Positions 21,800 through 34,748 are shown, counted from the first letter of the stretch. The stretch is DNA of 64,000 bases from Pteria penguin (GCA_035048485.1 CM068583.1:49070790-49134789); one strand, 5' to 3'. Made by a program: numbers and translations. The notes: a model not told the origin generated them from the sequence alone.

Positions 21800-22146
21800 C
21801 TAACGCTGCATAATATTCAAGTGACCTTGACCTTACAGATATTACCTTGGTTCAATATCATGACATACCTTTGCGTCTTGGGCAACAATTCTGTGAAATA
21901 TTATTCATGCATGCATCAAAAAGTTATGGCATGGACAAGAATTTAGCTGACACATGCACTATGACCTTGACATGGCAGATATTACCTTGGTTCAAGGCCA
22001 TAGCACACCCTTGGATCCTGGGCAACAATTTTGTGAAATATTAGTTAAATCTTTGCAAAGGGTAAAAAGTTATGGTTCAGAGAAATTATACCAGACGAAC
22101 GCCAGACAAATAATGGATGAACGTCAGGCAAGCATCATTATAACAT
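21800..22146 (+). repeat. Dispersed repeat family C
   Basis: Two rounds of TGACCTTGACCTTACAGATA-type text, TCTTGGGCAACAATTCTGTG and GAAATATTA, ending in a GACGAACGCCAGACAAATAA block. The larger array of the same family is at 26.1-27.0 kb. Confidence 0.7.
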
Positions 22147-22534
22147 AAAGACAGACCTACAAAAAGGTCAACTTCTTATCAAAACTTATTTCTTATGTTA
22201 CAAAAAGGTGTCCTTGTAAGTTTGAAGTCCATATTCAGAAACCTTTATGTTAAGTACTAGTTTATTTCTGTTCAATCTCTGATAGACTCATTTCACTCAT
22301 TTCAGTGATTGTCTATAGATTCAAGACAAATGCAATGTTGGTCTCAACTTGTGAAAGCATATGTGGATGCTGTGGATATATAAGGTCACAAATGAAATTT
22401 TGCAATTTTTGAGCAGAAGCAAAAAACCATTTTTATTAAAGTCTTGATATAGTTATTTAACACTCTTGATTCTCTATTTTATTGATGACAAAGAATAACT
22501 AACATTCATAATAAAATCAATTGTATACAAGAAA

Positions 22535-23145
22535 CCGCTAGAGATGCAAAGCAAATTCGAAATAAGTCAAGATCACAAGTTCAAAAGTCATGGTATCAAT
22601 TGAAAGCACTTGTCATAAAAACTCTTGGTGTGAAATATCGAAGCCCAATCACTATTGATTCAAAAGATATAGCCAAAGTTAAGTTTCTTTAAAATAGGCC
22701 ACAGTCCAAGGTCAAGGTCACAAGTCATCGTTTCAACTGAAAGCACTCCTCATGAAAAAACATGTATGAGATTTTGAAGCCCTATCCCTTTTGATTCAAA
22801 AGATATAACCAAAGTAAAAGTTCCTTAAAAGTAGGTCAATGTCCAAAGTCAAGGTCACTAGGACAAAGTCATGGCATAATATGATAGATAGATGCCGTAG
22901 ATATATTATTGTTTTACATCGCGCCAGGAATATCTCACCCATATGGCGATGGTGGCATAATATGAAAGCTCTGGTCATAAGGAACCTATATGTGAAGTAT
23001 TATATTTATACTCCTCTTATTTGCTGAAAATTTTCTTTAACCAGAAACTTTAACCAAAATATTGACAGACAGATGGACAGACAGAGAGATGGACAGACTG
23101 ACATCGCATATCTATAGACCGGAATTGCTTTGCAGTTCGGCAAAA
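22535..23145 (+). repeat. Dispersed repeat family D (copy 1)
   Basis: Starts AAACCGCTAGAGATGCAAAG, has three AAGGTCA-rich cores and ends GACAGACAGAGAGATGGACA and TCTATAGACCGGAATTGCTT. Copy 2 at 42405-42805 lacks the 68-bp insertion found here. Confidence 0.85.
22885..22952 (-). mobile_element. Mini-retroposon (68 bp) with 13-bp target duplication
   Basis: Flanked by TGGCATAATATGA at 22872-22884 and 22953-22965. On the minus strand it reads CCATCGCCATATGGGTGAGA to GTAAAACAATAATATATC and an ATCT-type tail, matching the element at 4605-4668 from the same first bases. The paralogous repeat at 42.6 kb is an empty site. Confidence 0.85.
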
Positions 23146-23671
23146 TAATTGATGAAAATAGCTAATTTTATAGTACACATTACCTTTATTCTGGTTCTTA
23201 CATAAAGATACATGGAATAAAGGTACCTTTTATCGGTAAGAAGCCCATGTGAGCCTATATCACTCATCTGAAAACTTTGCTTATTCAACTGACAGCTTGA
23301 AAAAATTGCAGATAAATATATATTCCCTAATGTTTATTGTGTTGTACATTTTGTACTGAAAATTGAGTGTAAAATTTGAAACATCATCATCATTAAACAA
23401 TTGTTTATGCAGACCAGATTAAAATTCATTACCCTTAAATCTATAAAAATTTACAACAAATGTATGCTCAAAATTTTGTAGACAGACCTGGTCGAAAAAC
23501 ATCAATACTTGTAAAGACCATGAGTACTTCATTCCTACCAAGTTTCATCAAATACTTTTTGTGATTCCACAGCACAAGAAGAGATTATGGAAAAATGTCT
23601 TCGCCTCTCCACCCCCCCCCCCTTTTTTTTAACCATTGAGATTCAAACTATTAAAAAAAAAAATCCAGAAA

Positions 23672-23930
23672 TAGGTTGTGTTTGTGAAACACTACAGTGT
23701 AATGCCACCCATGGCAACAAAGTCCAAAAGTTATTTTTAGCATGAAGGTCATTGTCAAGGTCAAAATGTCATCAACCTAGGTGTCATTTGAAAGGGTTTC
23801 ATTAGTTGACAAATATGAAGTCTCTATCCCTCATGGTTCAAAAATTATGGTCAAGGTTAAAGTTGACAACAGACAGAGAGAACAGACAAAAATAATATGC
23901 TCCTGATATATCAATCCAGAGGGCTTAATC
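23672..23930 (+). repeat. Dispersed repeat family B (copy 3)
   Basis: Starts GGTTGTGTTTGTGAAACACT, contains GTCATTGTCAAGGTCAAAAT and CATTTGAAAGGGTTTCATT, and ends AATAATATGCTCCTGATATA. Confidence 0.8.
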
Positions 23931-24374
23931 AAGATGCTAACCAAATTCTTTCACAGTTAGTTTCCTTACCATAATTATGATTAAAAGAAACCAAATTAAA
24001 GCAACACTGTCAACTCAAGGATGAAAATGACACTTATCTGCATTGAAATCATACAACCTTTTACAGCACCTTTAAGTTTAAGCCCTGATTTCTCAGAAAC
24101 TATTGGGAATTTATCTACAAATTATATAGTGTAGAGTGATATAGGGTATTTGAAAATAGAAAAAAATCTTTAAAAGTTCATGACTAGCACTTACGAGTAC
24201 CTTATATTTCCACGGAGATTATGTGTCGCATTGGCCAAAAAAAAAAAAAAAAAAAAAAAACCATTTACCCCTTCCCTTCCAGAAAACCATTCTATACTGT
24301 GGCATTGAGATTCAAGTATGTACTTTAATACAGTCTGTATGAATTAACTTTATTTAGGAAATCTTAGTGCTTAC

Positions 24375-24480
24375 CTTAAAATATGGTGGACACCTTTCAA
24401 TCTGTTACGACCGTGTCACGGTATCTCGAGAAGAATGATCACCGTCAGTATGTACATTAAACATATAGGTAAATCTTAAC
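24375..24480 (-). other. Candidate non-coding first exon of the RLR gene
   Basis: On the minus strand a perfect donor (TTTTAAG|GTAAGC) at 24375 follows about 100 bp of locally CpG-richer sequence (CTCGAGATACCGTGACACGG). The first coding exon at 19145 has an upstream splice acceptor and so needs such a leader exon. The 5' edge is arbitrary. The link rests on position, strand and donor quality only. Confidence 0.3.
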
Positions 24481-24563
24481 ACTGAACTAGGCAGAGTCTT
24501 GTTGATTTATTTATTCAATATAAACTGTACTTTCCTGAAACTTATCTTCAGCATACACCTAAT

Positions 24564-24642
24564 GGGAATTCCAAGTTGCTCTTTCAGTCTTTTCCAGAAA
24601 ATTATTACGGTACAGTACAGTACTGTAGAAAGCGAAAGTAAA
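24564..24642 (-). promoter_or_regulatory. ISRE-like and kappaB-like sites
   Basis: GGGAATTCC (24564-24572) fits Rel/NF-kappaB half-site symmetry. GAAAGCGAAAGTAAA (24628-24642) fits the GAAANNGAAA interferon-response/IRF element. They lie 80-170 bp upstream of the candidate first exon. Function is inferred; isolated matches of this length can occur by chance. Confidence 0.35.
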
Positions 24643-24879
24643 AGAGTGTATTCTATTTTTAAAATTTACATTTAGCCTTTTTTGTTTTTTACACTTAACT
24701 TAAGAGTACTGTATGGAACTCCTGAACCGACCAAAGTCAGGTTCCTAAGACCCCTATAGACTTTCGGGAACCTGACTCAACCGACCACAGTTACTCGAAA
24801 CGTCAAGTTTGTTTTATAATAGAATGTTACAAGCTTACAGCGAGGGAACATCTCAAACTTTACGTTACGAGTACCGGGG

Positions 24880-25120
24880 GAACCAATATGCTTTTCGCGA
24901 AATGCTTTTCTTCGCATCTTGTGTATTGCGAATGCATATTGCATTTTGCGAAACTTCATATTTAGTTATTTCCCACCGATAATGTTTCATGATAGATTGT
25001 AGTTGCTTTTTGTAAGTTGCGTTTTGCAAATTGCATTTTGCGCCTTGCGAGTAGCGTTTACCATGTCGCATTTTGCAAACATTTATTGCAAAAACTGCAT
25101 ACTGCATATTTTGTGATTTA
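24880..25120. repeat. Degenerate TTGCATTTTGCG-type short-period repeat
   Basis: A 240-bp stretch where words like TTGCGTTTTGCAAATTGCAT recur without a fixed period. The minus-strand open frame over it follows from this composition. Confidence 0.6.
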
Positions 25121-26119
25121 CCACCTATGATGTTAAATAATGGATTGTATTTTTTTTTGTATGTGTTATTTCCTCATGCCAAAAACTTTTAACCAAAAAC
25201 ACGATATAAGCAAAACACATGAAGCTAAGCGCAAGAAGCAAAAATTCCGTATAGGATTCAAGTTTTTACTTCTGCACTAGGTCTAATATACTTTTCAGTT
25301 AAACAGTTTTAAAAATATCCGGGATAATCCCATTACTCCGACGGTATTAACTGCGACACTTTAAACTCAGTATATCTTATAAACTCCGACACCTGTCACT
25401 CCGACATTATATATACATTGACACATTTTACTCCGACAATTCTTCTTTTGACGATGCTGGTGAAAATGAAAGACACTAATTTTCATTTAAATATATGTTG
25501 TTACATTGCAAGAATGTATATCACTGAAGCCATCGGTTGAAAGGCCTTAGGTTTCGCAACCATCTAAGCTCCTTAAAGTCGGATTTGTGAATGGAGCGCC
25601 TTGATAAATACGTCCGGTGACAGTGTAATTTTGTTTAACGAAGTGTATGTTACCGTAGTAGGTGTAGAAGTGATTCCGAGAATGCATACACTAGTATATA
25701 GATAATTTACACAGATAGATAAACAGACAGAGAGTTCTAATGATCAAGTCCAAAATAAAACAATCTCACAACAGATACGTCATTGCTTGCTTGCTTGTAC
25801 ATGATTACAGAGAAAAAAAACCAAACCAAAACGAAAGGGAAATCAAAGGCCTGAAAGGCCATAAAGGCATCGAGCAGGATTGATTATCAAGCCGTTTAAA
25901 GTGCAAGTGGGACAATGAGCAACTATGTTGATTAATTTCTTTAAATTAACTATGACTGGATGCATGTGACAACAGGGGTATGATAGTATGTCTCCGTACA
26001 TTTGTCCTGGCAAGCTAAACACTAGAGCTGTCCTAATGGGACAAATACCCCAAAGTTGAAACATGCAATAATTCAGGAAGCTAAACATTTAGTCTTGCCA
26101 AATTCCAATCAGACATGAG

Positions 26120-27020
26120 TTAAGTCACCAAAGAAACAGCGACCTTGAACTATGCCAAACCCTTAGGTCATGGACAACAATCCTGTGAAATATTATCCAA
26201 ATCTATTAACCCAATAACAAGATATGGCCTGGACAGGATCTTTAACACCAAGTACACCGTGACTTTGATTGTTGACCTTCGGTAAAGGTCATGACACACC
26301 CTTGGGTCATGGGCAATAATCCTGTGAGATATTATCCAAATCTATTGACCAAATAAAAATATACGACCCGGACACGATTTCAATAACCAAGTCCACATTG
26401 AACTTGACCTTTAAACTTGGGTCAAGGCCATGACACACCCTTGGGCGATGGGCAACAATCCTGCGAAATATTATCTAAATCCATCATTCAACCCCATATA
26501 AAGATATGACCCGGATAGTATTTTAACAACCAAGTCCACAGTAACATCCACCTTTGACCTATGACCTTGGGTCAAGGTCATGACACATCCTTAGGCAAAG
26601 GGCAACACTTAATCCATCCGTCCAGTAAAAAGATATAGTCCGGACAGTATTTTAACAACCAAGTCCACACTGACCTTGACCTTTGACCTTGGGTTAAGGT
26701 CATAATACATCCTTAGGTCATGGGCAACAATCCTGTGAAATATTATCCAAATCTATTAACCAAATAAAAAGTTATGCTCCGGACACAAAGTGGCCCAGGA
26801 TTTACTATCAAAGAGGTCTTAAGCCAAGGTCAAGGTCACAGTGACCAAATTTTGGTACATGATACATCCCGTTCCCATGAGACATTCACATACCAAGTTT
26901 GATCATCCTGAGTCCTATGGTACATAAGTTATCAAGCGGGCACGAATCGGGACGCACGGACAGACAGACATGGTGATTCCTATATAGGACCCCCCCCCCC
27001 CAACTTCCTTGGCGGGGGTA
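26120..27020 (+). repeat. Dispersed repeat family C, four or five successive units
   Basis: Repeated phrases GACCTTGGGTCAAGGTCATG, ACACACCCTTGGGTCATGGG and CAACAATCCTGTGAAATATT, each about 130 bp apart, then a GACGCACGGACAGACAGACA block and a CCCC run. Confidence 0.85.
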
Positions 27021-28254
27021 TCATGGTAAATATTTCCAAGTTCTTGAAATTTGGAATCCCAAGTCTATGGAGTACATCAACGACTCTTGTGCAGTAACTT
27101 TCGTTACAACGGCCATGTCTGTATTTCTGAATATTGCCGTTTAAACGAATTTAAAATTGCTGATATATACGAATAGCTGCTATTTCGTATAAAATTATAT
27201 AAATAAAAATTTTTCAATTAATAAACTTGGAGACAACTATAATTACGGTCATTACCGAACTCTATTGTGTTCTGTTTAATTTATATGTACAGTGTATGTA
27301 ATGTATAAAATATTTACGTAGAAATACTGAGTGTAGAATAGACATATTCCAGTTCCTGCATAATTAGTGTTTTATTATTTCAAATGAAGCCATATCAGGG
27401 AAGTATAGTTTAGTTCTTAAACTATACATCCTTGGCCATATGTACAGGTAAACGCATGTGCGTTGTAAAAAAGCAAATAACAGACTAAACCGCGTGCCGG
27501 ATATTTGGTGCGGTCAGCCGCGAAATCCCTTGTCGATAGATCCTAGATCGGCAGTTAAGGTAGTCTGCCGGTGTATAGAATTTTAATTGGTGTGAAAATG
27601 TACATTTGTTCTGTGCTGCCGATGCCAGAAGGCGAATATGCTGGTATAAAGAACACAAGTAAGAGCATGTACTTTTATTACGGGCAGATTTCTGCCGATT
27701 TCTAAATATGCAGTTATTTCGAGTGACGTTGTAACGAGAGTAGACTGTATATACCATGGAAGTTTATTAATAACAAATAATGCAAATGCAGTTCAAACTT
27801 TCAAAATTCAGTTCACTGCTGTATCTACAGTTGCATACTCGTAACTACGCGCACAGTTCACAAATCGATCTTTAATGAAAACATGACATCATGTATCCTT
27901 ACGCCCCAATATCTAGGTTTATAAACAACATTCGGAACAATCTCGCCTTTTACATGAAAAGGTCGAGGATATCCGAAAGCATAAACGTCGAATATAACCC
28001 TTGGTTAAGGTCAAATCTTGTATAAACCTTCGTATAATTTAATCATGAATCACAATGTTTACGTATGTCATTTACGTCACATTGCATATTAAACATTTCT
28101 ACGAATAAATGTTTCAAGGCAATAGAAGAAAATCAGGAAGTATAATTCCATTTCTAGAATCTAATATGAGCATCCAAAAGAAAGTACTATTTTCTTTCGC
28201 GAATGAGATTTGGCCAGGAAATGCGGCGAAGAGGTAAAATATTTACGATCCCTA

Positions 28255-28362
28255 TAGGCTCTCGATCATGCTTCGCATGCTCGATGCCTAAAAAAAGAAA
28301 GAAAAAAGAAAGATAAAGGAAAGAAAAGAAAAAAAAAAACAAACAAAAAAAAAAAAAACCCC
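28255..28362 (+). repeat. Hairpin followed by A-rich tail
   Basis: CGATCATGCTTCGCATGCTC forms a stem with a TTCG loop and is followed by about 75 nt of A-rich sequence. It resembles the 3' end of a retroposed sequence; no target duplication was found. Confidence 0.35.
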
Positions 28363-28420
28363 ACTAGAGTAAAAACTCAACATGCAAAATCAAAACAAAA
28401 CAAACGACCCCATTCTCTCC

Positions 28421-28446
28421 CCCCCCCCCCCCCCCCCCCCCCCCCC
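28421..28446. repeat. Poly-C run
   Basis: About 26 consecutive C. The length may be an assembly estimate. Confidence 0.9.
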
Positions 28447-29589
28447 GCATCTATTCATCTCTCCACTCGCCAACCAAAGGGAACTTTCAAAGAACTAAGT
28501 ATTATATTTTATGAATTATAGAATATGATCAGGCTACCCGATCTTGATCACATGACATCAAAAGGTTTTCAAGGCATTTGCTACCAACCCATCATCGTGA
28601 AACCAGGAACGAGCATAGGCGATTCCGGACCGACGATGCTACCAACTAGTCTTCATTCACATTACAGAATTTGGTGAAACTGTGCCACAATGTGCACTAT
28701 TCACCGGGGAGGGGGACTAATGATTTTGGAGTCGGTGGCACCCTACCCATTCATATATTGAGCAAAATGTAAAATAATACCCATCCATATACTGACCACA
28801 TAAGCTTTTGTGCAAGTAATATGCAATAAAAGGTGTATTAAAGATGACACCAGAAATAAATTTCCCTATTATTTACCATGAATGGGCTTGCAATCAGTTT
28901 CTGCATTTCAGATTCTAGTGCAAAAATACACTCTCTTGTAATCTCTACATACGTTTTACGTATTCACATATTTTGTGATTAGAGAGATCCTCATTGTATG
29001 TATGTATGTATGTATCGGAATGATGGACGAATGGATGTACCGGTAGGTGCGCCGACTGTCAAAATAAGCTGACTGGTACAATATAATTTAAATCGTATCT
29101 CTCTCTATATATATACCGGTACATTGTCCTTAATTCATTCCTCTAATTTCCCCTCTTTCTTCTCCGTCGAAAACAGGAATCAGAGTATATACTATCGGTT
29201 GCTTGATTGGTGTTTTACGTAGATTTTAACAATTTTTCAGTTATATCGTGCCATGGAAGCAGGAGGTAACCAATATATTATCAGAATAAAAAGTGTCGGA
29301 GTATATACTGTCGGAGTAAATGATGTCAGAACACGCTGACTCAACCCCTCCTTGCTCCCGAAAAATTTCACCAAACAATACCCCACCATTGGCGGTTATT
29401 CGGACAGTGCATCTGGAGACTTGATTAGGACGCAGCTGTAAGAAAACACGGAGGATAGCAGTCCAACCGCATTTAAACATCAGAACAGTACTTTTGCGAT
29501 CTGTATCTCGATAAAAAGATCATTTACCTACTCAAATATACTCATAATTTTCAAAGATAATCTCTGTTACAATTTTTAATTTTAGTGCA

Positions 29590-29745
29590 ACAGTGTAGGT
29601 GACCTGGGCATGATGAAAACCTCGGTGCAGCAAACATCAAACATACACCCAACATGATCATGGGGGCATCGAGTCTCAGTATGCCACTTTTGATTGTAGG
29701 CTAACTTCACTAACCAACAGGCCACGCCGAGATTAAAATGTTAAA
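29590..29745 (-). repeat. tRNA-derived SINE-like fragment
   Basis: The minus strand has GGCCTGTTGGTTAGTG (A-box-like) and ACTCGATGCCC downstream (weak B box), a tRNA-like arrangement. Confidence 0.4.
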
Positions 29746-30570
29746 TTCTGATGTTACATAAAAGATCTATGATTCAGTGTGGGAGTTCATGACAGAGACC
29801 TTTAAAGCCCGCATCTTAAAAGTATTTTTAACAATGAAGAATAAGTGGTCTTCAACCACTGTTTTTGCTGAAAGTATTCTCATGGGATCTACTCTGCATT
29901 GCAGAGATGACAAATTTAGTTTATGATTTATTAACATATGAAAAATATATTGGTATGTATAAGACAAATTGTTTTTCTCAATATGAGGAGGGGAAGATTG
30001 CTTGAAGATTATTTGGAAAGACAGTGAATCCCTTTGTTAGTCCCTAGAAGTATCTATTTATAATTAATAATCCCCTTTCTCTCATCTATTGTCATATAGC
30101 TGGTATTTTCCTACTTTCTGTTTTAGTTTCATGCACTTACAAAATATTTTAATTTTCCTGACCCTGTCACACATGTAGGAAGTTTTACTGCCTCATACTC
30201 ATTTTATAGGTGTAAAGAAAAAAATGCATATGTTAAGATGGGCATTTTATTGTAACCAAGCACCTTACATGTTATTGCTGAATCATACATCAAAGTTATA
30301 AACTCAAGTAGACTGTGTCAGTCACTCATTACATAATTCAATTGACAAACTCCTCTTCCTGTCTCTATGGATTCATTCCACATTTGTATAATATGAAGTC
30401 CTTCTATACTCATGATAATACAGGAATGCTGTATGATTAGTAAGATACAGTGTATAATTATACAAGTAAACATATACATGATCAAAAGTTGAACCAATGG
30501 TAAAGTTGGTGATAAACAGACAGTGATGCACTAAAACCAAAATATGCTGAATTTCACTATCAAGGTACAT

Positions 30571-32588
30571 AACAAGAGGCCCAAGTGGGCCTATATCTCT
30601 CACCTGAGTACCTAGATGACCAGTCATGCATGAAGGAAGAATTCATTTATTTTTGCATTAATGTGACTAAGTCAACACAGATGTTGAAAATGTCAAATTT
30701 TATTTCAGGCTAGAATAAAAAACAACACTTTTTTGCACATCCATTCAGGTGATTTTGATATTAAGCATTTCCTTTGTCTCTACAAGAAGTCATTCAGGGC
30801 AACAAGTTAGTCATTTTCTTTAGGTGGGGCCTTTTGTTGACTGATTTCAAGTCTGCGTCATGAACAACAATTGTTTCAAATATTGTCCAGATCTAACTTA
30901 AAATTGCCTAATTTCATATGTTGAGTGTTGAGAAGCATCTAAAAACTTATTTAGATGTGTAAAGAAATGAAAAAAAAATTTTTGACCACAGCTGGATTTG
31001 AACCGCTACTCTCCATATTTCAATTACCAAGTGGTATATGTACCATTGTGAGAACTGCTTTTTAGACATGGTGGCATTATCTGTTAACCAATTTGGATGA
31101 AATTTACCAAATTGATAGAGGACCTTTAGTACTTCAAGTATTCCATGTTTCATTAAAATCTTTCATGTGGTATAACAGCAGAAGTGAAAAATGTGATTGA
31201 ATTGTTCCTATACACCCTCATTTGGAAGTCTTAAAAAATTCATAGAAAATCCAAAAATTGAGATATTGACAAAATTCTTTCAAAGTAACAATCCTTACCA
31301 TAATTATGATCACAATAGTCCATAAGAAATCATCATTATCAATTAAAAGGAAATATGACACTTTTTTTCTGCATTGAATCACCAAGTCCAAAGAAATGTC
31401 GAAAAAAAATTCTAAAATTTGATTTTGGAAGGGAACTCATTCCTCTAGATCATTTCTATGCATTCTGTTTGCCTCTGTATACAGCCCGTATGAAAAAGAA
31501 TATTGTTAAAGGAGGGAACTCTTTTGTAACCTACTTTTGACTATGGTGGCGCCACCTGTAAAGAGGTCTGGACGAAAACAACAGAATTTGAAGAGGATCA
31601 TAAGTGACTTATTTCTACCAAGATTTATTAAAAATCCTTCAAACAGTTTTGTAGAAAAAGTTGAAAATGTGAAAAATGGCCAACTCCCCCCCCCCTTTTT
31701 TTTTGGAAGTCTTAAACGTAATATTCCTAATTTCATATGTTGAGAAACATCTAAAAACTTATTTAGATGTGTAAAAAAAAAAAAAATTTTTTTGACCACA
31801 GCTGGATTTAAACCGCTACTCTCCATATTTCAATTACCAAGTGGTATATGTACCATTCTGAGACCTACTTTTTAGACATGATGGCATTATCTGTTAACCA
31901 ATTTGGATGAAATTTATCAAATTGATAGAGTACTTTTAGTACTTCATGTCTTCATGTATTCCATGTTTCATTAAAATCTTTCATGTGGTTTTGTAGAAAA
32001 AGTTGAAAATGTGAAAAATGGCCAAACCCCCCCCCCCCCCCCTTTTTTTTTGGAAGTCTTAAAAACTTAACAAAAAATCCAAAAATTGAGATTGAGATTC
32101 TTTCACAATAATATTCCTTACCACAACAGTCATTAAGAAATCATCAATATCAATTAACTGAAAAACATGACACTTTTCTTCATTGAAATGACTAAGTCCA
32201 GAAACACGTCAAAACAGCGTAAATTTCTATTTGATGGATCTTAGCCCCAAACACAAATTTTAATAACCCATCTTTATAGATTGTTGAAATGCAATTAGAA
32301 TCCCCATTTATGTACTGGTTCTGGAGAAGAAGATGTTTGAAGAGGGGTACCCTTTTGGGCACTTTTGGTCCTGCCCTGGATCCATCCCTGAGGGAATCTG
32401 GATCCCGAACACAATTTTAGTAGGGGACCTTGAGTACATCATTTACACAAAGTTTGATCCAAATCTGCAATGTAGTTCAAGAGAAGAAGTCGAAAATGTG
32501 AAAAAGTTAACGACGGACGGACGGACGACGACGGACGGCACACTATGACTATAGCTCACTTGAGCCTTTGGTTCAGGTGGGCTAAAAA
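30571..32588 (+). repeat. Repeat family A, full-length copy 1
   Basis: About 2.0 kb from AACAAGAGGCCCAAGTGGGC to CTTGAGCCTTTGGTTCAGGT. A unit containing the tRNA-type B box GGTTCAAATCC (minus strand, near 31000 and 31805) occurs twice inside. Nearly identical to copy 2 at 47023-49057 and in the same orientation. Short open frames inside are not conserved enough to call genes. Confidence 0.9.
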
Positions 32589-34748
32589 TACAACATAAGA
32601 GACAAGTGACCTTGACTTCAGCCAATTATATGTTTTGTACAAGTGCTGATATAGGTAATAAAAAAATGTAACAGCATTTGTACAAAGTACTTCTATTAAA
32701 GCTTTCTGATTAAGGCTTGTTTCATGGACCATTTATTTCAAAATCATCTTTCTGATTATAAAATCCAAAATGCTTTAAAACAATTCTAATTGTCATATAT
32801 ACCAGTACATATCATTTTTTAAAATTTACTATACCATGCTGTGAATAAGTGTAATTTATTTATCATGCATAAAAATGAATATGTGATTGGAATCATGTAT
32901 TTAGTGACATTACTAGAAAAATGATGAATTAAGTTTCTACTGAATGTAAAATCACTGAGAAGTCATTAAGTAATAGTCATACATCATATAAAGAATAAAA
33001 TTAACAACACTAAAACAATCAACAATCAACTTTCAAATCATTCTTTCATACAAATTTCCAAATTCATTAGATTTAAAACATCCTGTTTCTTCATTCCCAT
33101 TCACCATTCTTACTAGAGGCAACTCTGAAGTTTTCATTTCAATATTTGGAACAAAGTTTGTATTCTTTATCTATCAAACATTTAAAATCAAATTCCACAA
33201 TTGAACCTTTTTATCACGAGTGAAAATACGTGAAAATACAGGTTCCTCAAATCATAGGTGTTATTTTCTCTACACTACCAAACAAATCAATTATCAAGTA
33301 CACAAGGACAGAAAATTACATACACAGGTCATATACATACTTCACTGTAACTTCTGGTAAAATAATACTTCTTACGTGCAATTTTTTTTTATCGGTCACA
33401 TTCTTAATGGTCACAATGTACTTACGGAGTTTTGTATTGAACTGAATAAGAGTTCAATTAAGTTTGGTATAAATGAATGTCAACACTCAACATGGAATTC
33501 TAAGATCACATTAAATTCATTCACTCTCTACTTATGGACATAATGTCAGCAACATACAATAATAAAACAATCTTGTATGTATCCAGCTTTGCTAGTCCAG
33601 ATTTATAATACAGGGTTTGCAGATCTGTAATCTTTACCCACAAAATGATTTATGATGTATATATGAAAATATTCAATGAAACAGCAGGTATCATTTCAAT
33701 ATCATGTATTAACTATTAAAACAATTACATATTCTAATTTCTATACAGATACATTAATACAACAGTTATAATGAATTACAATTAACAAAAATTAATCTTA
33801 TACATTATAAATGTAGTTGGAAAAGAAATAATGTACATGCTATTTGTACCATGTTTTATAGATATTTACCCTTTCATTTGATGAAACGAGACAACATTAA
33901 GGTATTCCATCCACAAACAAACCAAACTGTTGTGTGGCAAGCTTTTATTTCTTGGTTGTTATTTTTGATAGCTTCATACATGTATCATTATCTGTAGCTT
34001 AAATTTGTTGAAAGTAGTTAGAATTAATTATTCATACCTCATAATATACTTCAAAGAAAAAAAGATGATTAAGATATTTATTTCTTAAATGTTTACTGAA
34101 ACAATATGAGGCAAAATGGGTCTATATTGCTCAACAGAGCAACTTGAGCACAAGAGCAATATAGAAAGAAGCCTTCGGCTCAGGGGAGCTAAAATCCTAG
34201 CAATTCACTGCACTAGTACATTAATGGTCAAACACTTAACTTTTCCTGCAAAATGTCATCAGAGAAAGTACTTCAAAAGTCATCTAAGTATTTCGAAATC
34301 AAATCCTTATCATGATGTCAGCTTACATGAAAGGGGGTTGCCAACATGACAACAGCATTGTAATCAAAGTGACACCTTTTATTCAATATATAGTATATAA
34401 ATGATTTCTACTTCAATTTATGTGAATTTTATTTAGAATAAGGTGAACAAAAAATTATGTAATTTCAATTACCAGTACATGCATTTTCTTCATTTTTTTT
34501 TCAAGTTTCTTCATAATGTTTCAGAAAAGCCATTTGTGGATAGAAATCCTAAAGTTAAAGTTGATAATGTATTAATAGGACAATTAATTTTGATTACAGA
34601 ATAATAAATTATTTACATAATTAATATGTAGAGTATACATCTTTGAGCCATGAAAATTGAAATCGCAAAATCTTAAAACAAACATTAAGACATTAATATC
34701 AAACATAACCAAGGCATTATAAATAGAAAATGAAAGTTTCTATGGTTT
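32589..34748. other. 3' flank of the lectin gene
   Basis: AT-rich DNA with no recognised coding potential. Part is likely 3' UTR of the minus-strand lectin gene; plus-strand TTTATT (minus AATAAA) occurs near 34.38 and 34.43 kb. Confidence 0.4.

Larger units (their letters stand above)
24481..30570. other. Intergenic region, no gene recognised
   Basis: Contains the ISRE/kappaB pair, the TTGC-rich tract, ACTCCGACA motifs at both 25.3 and 29.3 kb in inverted orientation, family C (26.1-27.0 kb), an A-rich tail near 28.3 kb, a long C run at 28421-28446 and a SINE fragment near 29.6 kb. 27.0-28.2 kb is CpG-richer than its flanks, but I find no exon. Confidence 0.6.

Noticed and set aside
24238..24261. 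Poly-A run as a retrogene tail
   Set aside because: No coding sequence or target duplication next to it; simple slippage is enough.
30947..31153. Frame repeated nearly identically at 47330-47605
   Set aside because: Both are family A sequence around the tRNA-like B box, not genes.
32333..32548. 71-codon frame, also present near 52.5 kb
   Set aside because: Lies in the 3' part of repeat family A and is repeat-borne; copies differ by stops and frameshifts.
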